DNA of 64,000 nucleotides from Streptomyces sp. NBC_00083 (GCF_026343295.1 NZ_JAPELY010000004.1:1-64000), one strand, 5' to 3'; shown: positions 1 to 10,239, numbered from the stretch's first letter. Numbers and translations: made by a program. Notes: generated by a model not told the origin, from the letters alone.

Positions 1-351
1 TGACTCGACGGTAGGTTTCACGTTTATCGTGAAACGCTTTCGCGTTTTCATTATACGCTTCGTACCGTCACTCGTGCTGTAGTAGCCAAACATGTAGCGG
101 ACGACCGAGGCGCCGTTGGGGCTGTAGCCCGAGTAGTCATTCAGGCTTGAATTGGAGACGAAGACCGCTCCTCCAGAATTCGAGTTGTAGAACAGACGGA
201 AGCAACTGAAGTGATTTGAATAGCTGCACATGTCATTGACGTACGACGTCGCAGCCTGAGCGGTGGGTGCATTGACCGCAGTGACTCCGACTACCGAAAT
301 CGACGCGCACGCCAGGGCAGCAAACCGGCGACTTACCGACGTAATCTTCAT
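1..351 (-). CDS. Small secreted protein, 3' end beyond the window
   Basis: The visible part is 117 codons and runs off the left edge without a stop. The ATG at 351 follows a GGGGA ribosome site by a few bases; an earlier in-frame ATG at 360 lacks one. The first 34 or so residues form a classical signal peptide: MKITSVSRRF, a hydrophobic stretch, then an AQA cleavage motif before ATSY. The mature part has two early cysteines (NDMC, FSCF) and an FYNSNSGG segment followed by an aromatic, Ser/Asn-rich stretch. This resembles the short secreted Streptomyces proteins often annotated as peptidase inhibitor I36-like; that match is from memory and weak. Codon use is noticeably less GC-rich than in the neighbours, which suggests transfer. 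No function is assigned. Confidence 0.6.
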   Translation of the reverse strand, partial: MKITSVSRRFAALACASISVVGVTAVNAPTAQAATSYVNDMCSYSNHFSCFRLFYNSNSGGAVFVSNSSLNDYSGYSPNGASVVRYMFGYYSTSDGTKRIMKTRKRFTINVKPTVES

Positions 352-747
352 GATCCCCATCCATCCCTACTGATCTACCGCCTTCAGCGGATCCCAAAAA
401 ACGGCGCGTAGCCTTCCTTGCACCGAAGCATTTAACTGCACCCGCCACCCGCTACACGGGATGGGCGGAACGGTTTAGCGGACGAAAATATACACCCTTT
501 TACGCAACTTCTACGGACGCGTCACCAAATGGAGATATTAAGACATCTTTCATAATCCAAAAAGGATCCATTTCGAGTGAATTACGCCATTCCTCCTATC
601 CATTATTAGGCACGCGAAAAATTTGGCATGTCGGATTTTTCTGCCTAAAACCTCATGGAGGCTCTCCGTTTCCCCCAGCACTCCGGGAAACCGCACGAAC
701 AGAAATCCCTGATGCCAACCAGCGCCGATCAACCCCCAAAACAGGAC
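352..747. other. AT-rich non-coding stretch
   Basis: About 400 bases without a convincing gene. The part around 480-660 is clearly AT-rich for this genome, with runs such as GAAAATATACACCC and AAAAAGGATCC. It presumably contains the promoter of the secreted-protein gene on the minus strand. No insertion-sequence end or clean inverted repeat was seen. Confidence 0.4.
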
Positions 748-1275
748 CATGTTGCCGACCAGCCATGACCCAGGCGAACATTGCCGCGCAGGCGGGGTCA
801 CCGCGGTGGACCGATCGGCCATACTCATCGGCGACGAGTCAGTCACCGTTAGTGGCCTCATCGGCAACGAGAAGCGCAGGTCCGACCCTCTCGTGTCGGT
901 AGTCGTCCCGCGGGCAGTCCCGCCCAAGGCCTGGACTACCCGACGCAGGCACAGAACGCGAACACGGTAATTTCTCCCCGCAACTATTCCTCACCGCCGA
1001 CCGATGTCTCGCAAATCGGCTCCGGCGGAATCGGGCATCACCAGCACGCCCTGGTCGCCGTCCTGCAACGTAAGAGCGAGATCGTCCTGCGCCGGGCCCC
1101 GGGCACCCGCGCCTCCGCACATCACCGACCAGCTTTTCGCGGAGGGGTTCAAGTCATTCGCCCGATCACCGTGACATGCGCGCCGGCCTTCGGGCTCGCC
1201 GCGGCCTCTTGGGCGACTTGTACCCGCCCTGGCGGGCGAGCCGCACCCGGCCTGCCGAGGCGCTACGGCCGACAC
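748..1275 (+). pseudogene. Relic of an FtsX/MacB-type ABC transporter permease
   Basis: Three segments in different plus-strand frames read like consecutive pieces of the C-terminal half of a MacB/FtsX permease. Around 806-925 there is a periplasmic-domain piece (ILIGDESVTVSGL, then LVSVVVPRA). Around 1003-1140 there is the cytoplasmic loop VLQRKSEIVLRRAPGTR, continuing after a frameshift as HITDQLFAEGF. Around 1195-1262 there is the typical end LYPPWRASRTRPAEALR. In intact proteins the loop reads like RREIGLRRALGA and the end like P.RASR..P.EALR. The N-terminal half, most membrane segments and a continuous frame are missing, so this is a decayed gene. The partner ATPase is not visible. Confidence 0.6.
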
Positions 1276-1677
1276 CTTCCCGTGGCCGGACCAGCCGGTC
1301 CGCGTCGATCACACCTGTCGAATGGGCTCTGCGCCCGCCGAGCGCAGGACCAGCTCCAGGCCGACTGGTGGGGCTGGATGCCGTCGAATATAGGAGGGTT
1401 CGAGCTTCGTGATCGCACGCCGTCATCCGCGACAAAGCCGTGACCTCACGTCCGGCCTGGAGGGCACCACGTCCCGTGGCCGTCCGCCACGGAAGCACTC
1501 AACGGGCCTCATCGTCGAAATCTCGGACTGCTTCTCGCCGCCGCGGGCTCCGCTGACTGTTCCAACAGTCCCTGAAGCTGGTCGTTTCGTCGCTTCTGTC
1601 CCATTACCTGAAGGACTCGCAGTCTGGGGCACCGCACAGCAGACCGGTGCTGGCACGGTACTGACATCATCAACGAA
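1276..1677. other. Region with no supported gene
   Basis: About 400 bases between the permease relic and the tRNA terminator. A GTG at 1409 follows a TAGGAGGG sequence and opens a 93-codon frame to 1690. Its peptide is low in recognisable features and ends inside the tRNA terminator hairpin, so it is not called as a gene. Confidence 0.4.
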
Positions 1678-1719
1678 AGTGGCCTTCTGAACCGCGTTTC
1701 CGCAGTTCAGAAGGCCACT
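1678..1719 (-). terminator. Hairpin downstream of tRNA-Ala
   Basis: Perfect 15-base inverted repeat (AGTGGCCTTCTGAAC and its complement) around a 12-base loop. It starts 8 bases past the 3' end of the minus-strand tRNA and is the expected tRNA terminator. Confidence 0.75.
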
Positions 1720-1726
1720 ACTGATG

Positions 1727-1799
1727 TGGAGCCTAGGAGATTCGAACTCCTGACATCTGCCTTGCAAAGGCAGCGCTCTACCAACTGAGCTAAGGCCCC
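1727..1799 (-). tRNA. tRNA-Ala (anticodon TGC)
   Basis: A 73-nt cloverleaf on the minus strand. The acceptor GGGGCCT pairs with AGGCTCC and the discriminator is A. The D arm has AGCTCAGTTGGTAGAGC, the anticodon loop reads TTTGCAA with anticodon TGC, and the T arm contains GTTCGAATC. No CCA is encoded, as usual in Streptomyces. It is followed by its own hairpin terminator. Confidence 0.95.
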
Positions 1800-1951
1800 G
1801 GGTGAGGTGGTGCGGGACCAGAGTACCGGGTCGTACCGGGGTTCTCGCAAAAGGATTGGGACTCCCGGTGAACGACCACTCTCCGTAAGATGCTCGTCGA
1901 GGTTCGCACCCGTGAAGCGGCCTCGATGGGGAAGCGATGGGGAGACGCGCA

Positions 1952-2500
1952 ATGGACACAGCACAGCAGGAAGCGACCGCCAGAGCGAGGGAGCTTCAGC
2001 GGAGCTGGTACGGAGAGCCGCTGGGCGCGCTCTTCCGCCGGCTCATAGACGACCTCGGGCTCAACCAGGCCCGGCTCGCCGCTGTTCTCGGGCTCTCGGC
2101 GCCCATGCTGTCGCAGCTGATGAGCGGGCAGCGCGCCAAGATCGGCAATCCCGCCGTCGTGCAGCGCGTCCAGTCGCTCCAGGACCTGGCGGGACAGGTC
2201 GCCGACGGCAGTGTGAGCGCCGTGGAGGCCACCGACCGCATGGAAGAGATCAAGAAGTCGCAGGGAGGCTCGGTGCTGACCAACACCGGCCAGACGACGT
2301 CCAGTTCGGGTGCCCCGACGGTACGGCGCGTGGTACGCGAGATCCAGTCGCTGCTGCGCTCGGTGGCGGCGGCCGGAGACATCATCGACGCCGCCGAGAC
2401 CCTCGCCCCCGCCCACCCCGAACTGGCAGAGTTCCTCCGGGTGTACGGCGCGGGGCGCACCTCCGAGGCGGTCGCGCACTACGAGGCACACCAGAGCTGA
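1952..2500 (+). CDS. Helix-turn-helix DNA-binding protein upstream of a Ser/Thr kinase
   Basis: A 182-residue protein. An N-terminal helical stretch is followed by an XRE-like helix-turn-helix (about residues 30-70: LGLNQARLAAVLGLSAPMLSQLMSG) and a less conserved C-terminal half that probably serves dimerisation. The ATG at 1952 is chosen because GGGGAG lies 7 bases upstream; the ATG at 1937 in the same frame has no site. The kinase gene starts 31 bases downstream on the same strand, so the two are probably co-transcribed and the regulator may be a substrate or output of the kinase. That link is inference. No target operator could be identified. Confidence 0.85.
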   Translation: MDTAQQEATARARELQRSWYGEPLGALFRRLIDDLGLNQARLAAVLGLSAPMLSQLMSGQRAKIGNPAVVQRVQSLQDLAGQVADGSVSAVEATDRMEEIKKSQGGSVLTNTGQTTSSSGAPTVRRVVREIQSLLRSVAAAGDIIDAAETLAPAHPELAEFLRVYGAGRTSEAVAHYEAHQS

Positions 2501-2531
2501 CAACGGTTGGATCGATCCTGGGGGGCGCCGG

Positions 2532-4469
<1,938 letters not shown>

Positions 4470-4491
4470 GCGCGGCGAGAGGCGATGCCGG

Positions 4492-5865
4492 TCACCAGGG
4501 GCCGGGCGGGCCGAAGCCCTGGGAGCCCGGTCCGGGGGCGCCCGCCGCCGCGCGCCGACGGGTCACCACCGTCCACACCCCGAGCCCCGCCAGCAGCACC
4601 GTGCCCGAGCCGATTCCGAGGGCCGCGAGGAGTTTCATCGAGGCGGCGCCGGCAGCGGGGCCGGCCGGGCCGAAGTCGGGCGCGGGGCCCGCGTACGCGG
4701 GGGCGGGTGCCTTCGCTCCCCGCACGGTCAGCTTCAGCGTCACGTCGTAGGGCGCGTCGCCGAAGGTCTGCCCGACCTCGGGGCTGAGCGAGACGGCCAG
4801 GTAGTAGGGGCCGTTGATCCGCATCGCCGAGGTCTCGTCCGACGGCGCGTACCGGTTCTCGTACGCGACCGGGGCCAGCGGATCGAGCGAGGCCTCCTTG
4901 CTCCGCCCGTCGTACGGAGCCGACGCCCCGGCGACCGGGCCCCGCTCGGGGTTGTAGAGCTGGAGGGAGAGCGCGGTGCCGACGTACCCGGTCCGCGCGG
5001 TCGTGACGGCGTCCAGGCCTCCGCTGACGAAGAGCTGCCTGCCCCAGTCGAGCGGCACCCGGAAGAAGAGGGTCTCGCCCGGCCGTACGGCGTCCTTCCA
5101 CTGGCCGTCGGAGAGCTCGGCGGCGTCATGGAATCCGGTGCCGCCGTGCACCCTGCGCGGGGCGCCGGCCGGTGGCGCCGGGGATGCGGAGGGCCAGCCG
5201 GAGGGCGCCGTGCCGGGCCCCGTGCCCGCGCGGGTGGGCTCGGTCGAGTACCGCAGGTCCAGGCCCCAGTCGGCGGTCGTGGAGCCGGGATCGCTCTCCC
5301 GCTCGACCACCATGTAGTAGGAGCCGGGCTCCTGACAGGTCGACAGGCTCGGGCGTACGGCACGGTAGGCGTACGCGGCGAAGGGGTGCGGGTACTGGGC
5401 CGAGCCGATCGAACGGCGCTGCGCGTCGCAGGTCTCGCCGTCGGCGTCCTGGATCGACACCCGGACCGAGTCGCCGTAGGCGAGCTTGGCGCCGGCGGGT
5501 CCCGGCAGGGCGACGGCCGAGGCGTAGGCCTCCTTCTTGTCGTCGAGAACGAGGCGGAAATAGAGCTTGCCGCCCGGCTTGATGACCGACCTGTAGGCGG
5601 TGTCGGCCGCCAGTGCCGGTGCGTCGGTCTCCTGCCCACCGCCCGATACGTTCCGTACGCCCTCGGGGAAGCGGTACGAGGACGGCGTCCCCGCCGCAAA
5701 CACGGGCCCCGGCGCCGCCAGGAGCACACAGAGCGCGCCGGCCAGGGCGGCTGCCCTCGCCGCGCGCAGGTGGGGCGGTGCCGCGCCCGCCACCGGTGTG
5801 CTCGCCCGGTACCCGCCGTGCCGCGCCTTCGTCCCGGTCCTCGTCCGCACGTCGCCCCGCCCCAC
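4492..5865 (-). CDS. Secreted, C-terminally membrane-anchored protein of unknown function
   Basis: A 457-residue protein. A basic N-terminus leads into a hydrophobic signal sequence (about residues 35-58, ending VFAAG). A long extracellular part of about 350 residues follows, with two similar halves: each has a pattern like KPGGKLYFRLVLD or RPGETLFFRVPLD and a Tyr-rich PGSYYMVV or GPYYLAVS segment. The protein ends with a transmembrane helix (around 410-432) and an Arg/Gly/Pro-rich tail. The internal duplication suggests two beta-sandwich domains. It converges with the kinase gene with only 22 bases between them, too short for a separate terminator for each. The GTG start at 5865 has a GAGGG site; GTG at 5850 is an alternative. 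No enzymatic motif was found. Confidence 0.75.
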   Translation of the reverse strand: MGRGDVRTRTGTKARHGGYRASTPVAGAAPPHLRAARAAALAGALCVLLAAPGPVFAAGTPSSYRFPEGVRNVSGGGQETDAPALAADTAYRSVIKPGGKLYFRLVLDDKKEAYASAVALPGPAGAKLAYGDSVRVSIQDADGETCDAQRRSIGSAQYPHPFAAYAYRAVRPSLSTCQEPGSYYMVVERESDPGSTTADWGLDLRYSTEPTRAGTGPGTAPSGWPSASPAPPAGAPRRVHGGTGFHDAAELSDGQWKDAVRPGETLFFRVPLDWGRQLFVSGGLDAVTTARTGYVGTALSLQLYNPERGPVAGASAPYDGRSKEASLDPLAPVAYENRYAPSDETSAMRINGPYYLAVSLSPEVGQTFGDAPYDVTLKLTVRGAKAPAPAYAGPAPDFGPAGPAAGAASMKLLAALGIGSGTVLLAGLGVWTVVTRRRAAAGAPGPGSQGFGPPGPW

Positions 5866-5935
5866 CTTTGCCCTCGCAAGTCAGCTCTTCGCTCACGTGA
5901 ACTCGCCGGTGCCCGGGGCCCGCCCCGGGACAGCA

Positions 5936-5969
5936 CGAAGCCCCGGCCACCTCAGTGGCCGGGGCTTCG
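5936..5969 (-). terminator. Hairpin after the DLW-39 gene
   Basis: A perfect 14-base inverted repeat (GAAGCCCCGGCCAC) with a 4-base loop, directly downstream of the minus-strand DLW-39 gene. Confidence 0.7.
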
Positions 5970-5987
5970 CAACCGGGTCTTTCGGTC

Positions 5988-6122
5988 TCACACACCCGAA
6001 CCTGCGGGCACGGAGTCGGTCGCCTCCGTCCACAGATCCTGCTCGGCGCGATCCGCCTGGATCTGGCGGTACACGAGGAGCCCGCCGATGGCGGCCAGTG
6101 CGACCAGGAGAAGCTTCTTCAC
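5988..6122 (-). CDS. DLW-39 family small membrane protein
   Basis: A 44-residue protein. The N-terminus has two lysines and one hydrophobic helix (LLLVALAAIGGLLVY), followed by a short charged tail containing the family-defining DLW (EQDLWTEATD). This family of about 39-45 residues is known only from actinobacteria, where it sits near gyrA; its function is unknown. The start is the GTG at 6122, with GACGAGG upstream. The gene is divergent from the next small gene and is followed by its own terminator, so it is a separate transcript. Confidence 0.85.
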   Translation of the reverse strand: MKKLLLVALAAIGGLLVYRQIQADRAEQDLWTEATDSVPAGSGV

Positions 6123-6344
6123 CGCGCGACCTCGTCTTTCCTTGACGTAAGGGACCTCTGCCGCCCGACTATACACACCGATCGATATCAATCGGTGATG
6201 CTCCATCCGTGTGTAGTTCATCGGAAGATCCGTCGATACGGTGCGTCGTTCCTCGCCTCGCACGCCGCCCCCGCACATCATCGGATACAACGCAATTCGG
6301 GCAACCCAACAGCAGTGTCTGCTCACGGAAGAAGCGAGGACGTC
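6123..6344. other. Divergent promoter region between two small genes
   Basis: 222 bases between the minus-strand DLW-39 gene and the plus-strand secreted-protein gene. It contains an imperfect ATCGATATCAATCGGTGAT sequence at about 6181-6199 with repeated ATCG elements, which could be regulatory. No promoter hexamers could be assigned with confidence. Confidence 0.35.
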
Positions 6345-6719
6345 ATGGCAACCAGCAAGCTCACGACCTGGTGGACCGCACTCATCGGCGCGCTGGTCGC
6401 GCTTCTCGCCTCCCTCGGTCTGGCCGGCCAGGCCGCCGCCGCCCCCGCGGCTTCCGTACCGCAGCACGACGTGACGTACAACCGCAGCGAACCAGCCACC
6501 TCCGTTGCGCCGGCCGTGCAATGGGCCCTGCCCTCCGCATCGGCGCTGCCGCCCACGATGAAGCAGCGCATCCGGGCCGAGGCCCACGGCTCCTCGCCCT
6601 CCTCGCGCCACCGCGGCGACGTCCGTGACGCGGCGGAGGACGCCGTGCAGGGCGGCGAAGGCGCCGCCGAGGAACCGGCCCAGGATCCGGCCGGGGCCGA
6701 CGCCCCGCCCTCCCCCTGA
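6345..6719 (+). CDS. Small secreted protein, DUF6344-like
   Basis: A 124-residue protein. The ATG at 6345 has GAGGA 5 bases upstream. Residues 1-35 are a signal sequence (TTWWTALIGALVALLASLGL, ending AAAA). The mature part contains LPPTMKQRIRAEAHGSSPSSRHR, a stretch recalled as conserved in a Streptomyces family of unknown function (DUF6344, from memory). The C-terminal 35 residues are acidic and Ala/Pro-rich. A terminator follows. The function is unknown. Confidence 0.7.
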   Translation: MATSKLTTWWTALIGALVALLASLGLAGQAAAAPAASVPQHDVTYNRSEPATSVAPAVQWALPSASALPPTMKQRIRAEAHGSSPSSRHRGDVRDAAEDAVQGGEGAAEEPAQDPAGADAPPSP

Positions 6720-6743
6720 CCCCACCCGCTCTGCCCGAGCTGC

Positions 6744-6775
6744 GAGCCCGGCGACTCCGAGGAGTCGCCGGGCTC
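6744..6775 (+). terminator. Hairpin after the small secreted-protein gene
   Basis: A strong inverted repeat with arms GAGCCCGGCGACT and AGTCGCCGGGCTC, 25 bases past the stop codon. It is followed by TTCGGTGT and no clear T-run. Confidence 0.7.
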
Positions 6776-7034
6776 TTCGGTGTCCCGGCCCGTGTCCTCT
6801 ATATACGCGCGCCACCGTCCACCCGCGTGCGCCACCGCCGGGTCTGCCGCCCGCCGCCTCCCCCACCCGTCAACTCCACTTCACGAGCCATATGCTGAGT
6901 CCCGGGGCGCCGCCCTGGTGGGGCGCGGTGACCCCGTCTCGCACAGCGCCGAGCGGGCCCCGTCCGCCCCGGTCATGTGGCCCGGTGACCGTATGGAAGT
7001 GCTGTTCACGACCCACTTGGAAAGGTGGTGAGCC
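6776..7034. other. Upstream region of the GT2 gene
   Basis: About 260 bases with no gene. It should hold the promoter of the glycosyltransferase gene. TATATA at about 6801 is the only AT-rich element, and nothing else could be supported. Confidence 0.3.
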
Positions 7035-7796
7035 GTGACCCGGCGCATCATCATCGTCACGGCCGTCCACGGGCCTTCCGCCCCTTTCCTGTCGGAGGCC
7101 TTCGCGTCCCTCCGTGCCCAGGAGCTCCCGGCCGGCTGGGAGTGGCGTTGGCTGATCCAGGAGGACGGCGCGGGCGACGATGTCGCCCCCCATGTGCCGG
7201 CCGATGAACGCGTCTCGTTCCGGCAGGGACGCCGCGGCGGTCCCGGTGTCGCGCGCACCATCGCGCTGGCGCGCGCCGACGGTGACTACGTGAAGGTCCT
7301 GGACGCGGACGACCAGCTCGCCCCGGGTGCGCTGGCGCGCGACCTCGCCGCCCTCGAAGCCGATCCGTCGATCGGCTGGGCGACGTCCCGGGTCCTCGAC
7401 CTGCTGCCCGACGGGACGACCGCCGGCTTCCCCGGCGACCCGGAACCCGGAGCGATCGAGCGGAAGACGGTGCTCGACTACTGGGCCGCGCACGACTACC
7501 GCGCGCAGGTCCACCCCGCGACGCTCTTCGTCCGCCGCGACCTGCTCATTGCCCTCGGCGGATGGATGGCGCTGCCGGCCTCCGAGGACACCGGTCTCCT
7601 GCTCGCCCTGAACGCGGTGGCACGCGGCTGGTTCTCGTCGGAGGTGGGGCTGCTCTACCGCAAGTGGGAGGGCCAGGTCACGGGCCAGTCCGCGCACACC
7701 GACACCTCGGAGCGGAACGCGCGGATGGCGGTCGTCGAGGCGCGGGCGCGGGCGCTGGACCACTTCCGGTGGCGCAGCCCGACCGGCTCGGAGTGA
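7035..7796 (+). CDS. GT2-family glycosyltransferase
   Basis: A 253-residue, soluble, GT-A-fold protein. The N-terminal beta strand RRIIIVTAVHG is followed by a helix, then WRWLIQEDG and, near residue 90, the metal/sugar-nucleotide motif VLDADDQLAPGAL (DAD plus D), and later ATLFVRRDLL and ASEDTGLLLAL for acceptor-side elements. No transmembrane segment is present. The GTG at 7035 has AAAGGTGG upstream. It is convergent with an FkbM methyltransferase gene; the pair may act on the same glycan or lipid, but no wider sugar cluster is present here. The acceptor is unknown. Confidence 0.85.
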   Translation: MTRRIIIVTAVHGPSAPFLSEAFASLRAQELPAGWEWRWLIQEDGAGDDVAPHVPADERVSFRQGRRGGPGVARTIALARADGDYVKVLDADDQLAPGALARDLAALEADPSIGWATSRVLDLLPDGTTAGFPGDPEPGAIERKTVLDYWAAHDYRAQVHPATLFVRRDLLIALGGWMALPASEDTGLLLALNAVARGWFSSEVGLLYRKWEGQVTGQSAHTDTSERNARMAVVEARARALDHFRWRSPTGSE

Positions 7797-7824
7797 CCGC
7801 GGCTGCCCGGCCGGGCAGCCGCGG
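7797..7824. terminator. Bidirectional terminator between GT2 and FkbM genes
   Basis: A 28-base perfect palindrome (CCGCGGCTGCCCGG and its complement) starting right after the GT2 stop and 6 bases from the FkbM stop. It can serve both convergent genes. Confidence 0.75.
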
Positions 7825-7830
7825 CGCGCG

Positions 7831-8751
7831 TCATTCCAGCGATCCGGCGTCCACGCGCGAGAACACGAGCTCCGTCTCCCCGACGATCGGCCCCCGCCAC
7901 CGGGTGGGCGGGACGGGGTTGCGCACGGCGCGGGGGTAGCTCGCCGGGGAGTAGTCGTTCACGAGCCGGTAGGCGTTGAACCCGTGCTTCGCCATGGTCG
8001 CCGTCAACTCGTCCACGCTGTCGCCGAGTTGGGCCATCCGCTCCGGCGTCACCTCGACGGCGATCTCGACGTCGGCCCGCAGCTCGTCGAGCACGGGGGC
8101 CAGCCCGCGGACGGCCCCGCCCTCCGCGCCCTCGACATCGATCTTGATCACGCGCGCCCTCGCCACCTCCTCGGGGCGCAGGAGCTCCGCCAGGGGGAGC
8201 GCCGCCATCTCGAAGGTGGACTCGGCGGGACCGTCGTACGGGACGATCGAGTTGGCGCCCTTGTTGTTCGAGCTGGCGAGGATGAAGGTCAGGGTCTTGC
8301 GGCTGTCGGCCACGGCGACGTTGAGCGCGCGGACGTTGCCGCAGCCGTTGAGTTCGACGTGGTGCAGCACGCGGCGGTGGAACTCGGGGGACGCCTCGAT
8401 GGCCACGACACCGCCCTCGTCCCCCACCAGGCGGGAGCCCAGCACGGAGAACGCCCCGATGTTGGCCCCGACGTCGACGAACACGTCGCCCGGACGCAGC
8501 CGGCTCCGCAGCCAGTGCGTCATGTGGGGCTCCCACACCCCGAACAGGTAGAGGTAGCGCTGAATCAGGTCCTGTGTGTCGACCGCGAACCTCGCCCCGG
8601 ACCGGGCCTCGACCACGCGTCGCCGGGGATGGTCCCGGAGGTAGGGGTTCAGGAGGCGCTCGGCCACCGCGGCCTTGCCCACGCCGCCCGGAGCGTCCCG
8701 CACGTACTTGCGGCCGAGGGTGACCAGCGCGTCTGAGAGAGGGGTAGCCAT
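7831..8751 (-). CDS. FkbM-family SAM-dependent methyltransferase
   Basis: A 306-residue protein. The SAM-binding motif VFVDVGANIGAFSVL lies near residues 89-103 and the acidic strand motif VVAIEASPE about 25 residues later. VIKIDVEGAEGGAVRGL near residue 200 is the typical FkbM signature. The family O-methylates sugars or polyketides; the substrate here is not evident. The ATG at 8751 is used. The gene ends close to the convergent GT2 gene. Confidence 0.88.
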   Translation of the reverse strand: MATPLSDALVTLGRKYVRDAPGGVGKAAVAERLLNPYLRDHPRRRVVEARSGARFAVDTQDLIQRYLYLFGVWEPHMTHWLRSRLRPGDVFVDVGANIGAFSVLGSRLVGDEGGVVAIEASPEFHRRVLHHVELNGCGNVRALNVAVADSRKTLTFILASSNNKGANSIVPYDGPAESTFEMAALPLAELLRPEEVARARVIKIDVEGAEGGAVRGLAPVLDELRADVEIAVEVTPERMAQLGDSVDELTATMAKHGFNAYRLVNDYSPASYPRAVRNPVPPTRWRGPIVGETELVFSRVDAGSLE

Positions 8752-8833
8752 GTGCCCGCCTTCCGTGCAGCCCGGGACACCGTAACCCTCGGCGTGATCA
8801 CGGGAGATACCCGGGCGGCCCGTTCCCGCCGGG

Positions 8834-10057
8834 TCAGCGGCGGTCCTGGTCGAGCGGAAGGCCCAGCATGCGAATGGCGTTCCCCCTGAGCAGTTTGTAC
8901 GCGACGTCCGCGGAGAGCCCGGCCATGTGCTCGGCGGCCACCTGCTTGGTGTGCGGCCATGTCGAGTCGACGTGCGGATAGTCCGTCTCGAAGGTCGCGT
9001 TGTTCACCCCGACCGTCTCGATGGCCTCGATCCCGTGCTTGTCGCGGAAGAAGCAGCAGAAGATCTGCCGGTAGTAGTAGGAGGAGGGCGGTTCCGGGAT
9101 CAGGTCCTTGACCCCGCCCCAGGCCCGGTGCTCCTCCCAGACGTCGTCGGCCCGCTCCAACGCGTACGGGATCCACCCCATCTGGCCTTCGCTGTAGGCG
9201 AGTTTGAGCCGCGGGAACTTCACCAGGACGCCGGAGAAGAGGAAGTCCATCATCGACGCCATGGCGTTGTTGAAGCTCAGCGAGGCCTGCACGGCGGGCG
9301 GGGCGTCGGGGGAGGCGGCGGGCATCTGCGACGACGAGCCGATGTGCATGTTCACCACGGTCTCCGTCTCCTCGCACGCGGCGAAGAACGGGTCCCAGTA
9401 GCCGGAGTGGATGGAGGGGAGACCGAGGTACGTCGGGATCTCGGAGAAGGTCACGGCGCGCACGCCACGGGCGGCGTTGCGCTTGATCTCCGCGACCGCG
9501 AGGCCGACGTCCCACAGCGGGATGAGGCACAGCGGGATCAGCCGGCCGCCGCTGTCCCCGCACCACTCCTCGACCATCCAGTCGTTGTAGGCGCGGACGC
9601 AGGCGAGCGCCACCTCCTTGTCCTTGGCCTCCGCGAAGGTCTGGCCGCAGAAGCGCGGGAAGGTGGGGAAGCAGAGGGACGCCTCGACATGGTTGAGGTC
9701 CATGTCCTCCAGGCGGGCCTTGGGATCCCAGCACCCGCGCCGCATCTGCTCACGCGTGATGCCGTCGAGCGTCATCTCGTCCCGGGAGAAGCCCACGGCC
9801 GCGATGATGCGCTTGTACGGGAAGATGCCGCCCTCGTACTCCCACCAGTCCGTGACCTGCCCCTGCGGGTCGGTGGTGAACCTGTACTTCCCCCCGATGT
9901 ACGCCAGCTCCCCGATCCCCGCCGTGAAGGGCTTCGGCCCCCGGTCGCGGTACTTGCCCGGGAGCCAGGTCTCGAAGAGGTGGGCCGGCTCGATCACATG
10001 GTCGTCCACGCTGATGACGCGGGGAAGCTCCTGGCTGTCAATGTCCTTACTGACCAC
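8834..10057 (-). CDS. Amidohydrolase-family (COG2159-type) metal-dependent hydrolase
   Basis: About 407 residues. The TIM-barrel amidohydrolase pattern is visible: VISVDDHVIEP near the start (metal-binding D.H), NMHIGSSSQM in the middle (His ligand) and FETDYPHVDSTWP towards the end (Asp ligand). Relatives include decarboxylases of aromatic or carboxymuconate semialdehyde acids and hydrolases in lipid breakdown; the substrate cannot be told. The GTG at 10057 has GGGGG 10 bases upstream and is preferred over the GTG at 10096, which has no site and lies next to a palindromic operator. It is divergent from the DoxX gene. Confidence 0.85.
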   Translation of the reverse strand: MVSKDIDSQELPRVISVDDHVIEPAHLFETWLPGKYRDRGPKPFTAGIGELAYIGGKYRFTTDPQGQVTDWWEYEGGIFPYKRIIAAVGFSRDEMTLDGITREQMRRGCWDPKARLEDMDLNHVEASLCFPTFPRFCGQTFAEAKDKEVALACVRAYNDWMVEEWCGDSGGRLIPLCLIPLWDVGLAVAEIKRNAARGVRAVTFSEIPTYLGLPSIHSGYWDPFFAACEETETVVNMHIGSSSQMPAASPDAPPAVQASLSFNNAMASMMDFLFSGVLVKFPRLKLAYSEGQMGWIPYALERADDVWEEHRAWGGVKDLIPEPPSSYYYRQIFCCFFRDKHGIEAIETVGVNNATFETDYPHVDSTWPHTKQVAAEHMAGLSADVAYKLLRGNAIRMLGLPLDQDRR

Positions 10058-10097
10058 GGTACTTAACCCCCAGCTGCCTGCCGGTTCCACCGACACC

Positions 10098-10120
10098 GAA
10101 TCTGACGATCCATCAGATTC
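10098..10120. promoter_or_regulatory. Palindromic operator-like site A
   Basis: Arms GAATCTGA and TCAGATTC with a 7-base spacer. The inner core CTGACGNNCCATCAG recurs at 10200-10214. It lies about 40 bases upstream of the amidohydrolase start. The size and symmetry fit a TetR-type regulator. Confidence 0.6.
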
Positions 10121-10199
10121 AGCGTATGGCGCACCTCTGTCGACGGCAAGCGCTCCACCGGAACCGGACCCCTTGCGCGTTCGCGGGAGATCGGCTGAA

Positions 10200-10214
10200 C
10201 TGACGCACCATCAG
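10200..10214. promoter_or_regulatory. Palindromic operator-like site B
   Basis: CTGACGCACCATCAG, identical to the core of site A at 13 of 15 positions. It ends 25 bases upstream of the DoxX GTG, so a bound protein could block that promoter. Confidence 0.55.
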
Positions 10215-10239
10215 GTATGACCGGAGGAGGCGCGGCCAA

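Noticed and set aside
16..36. GTTTCACG and CGTGAAAC separated by 5 bases, resembling a split parS
   Set aside because: The ParB site needs the uninterrupted 14-base palindrome, and the sequence reads as coding DNA of the secreted protein.
1423..1964. Minus-strand reading frames of 85 and 178 codons across the tRNA-Ala gene
   Set aside because: Peptides such as SSVGRALPLQGRCQEFESPRL and ALAQLVERCLCKADVRSSN are translated tRNA sequence, a well-known annotation artefact.
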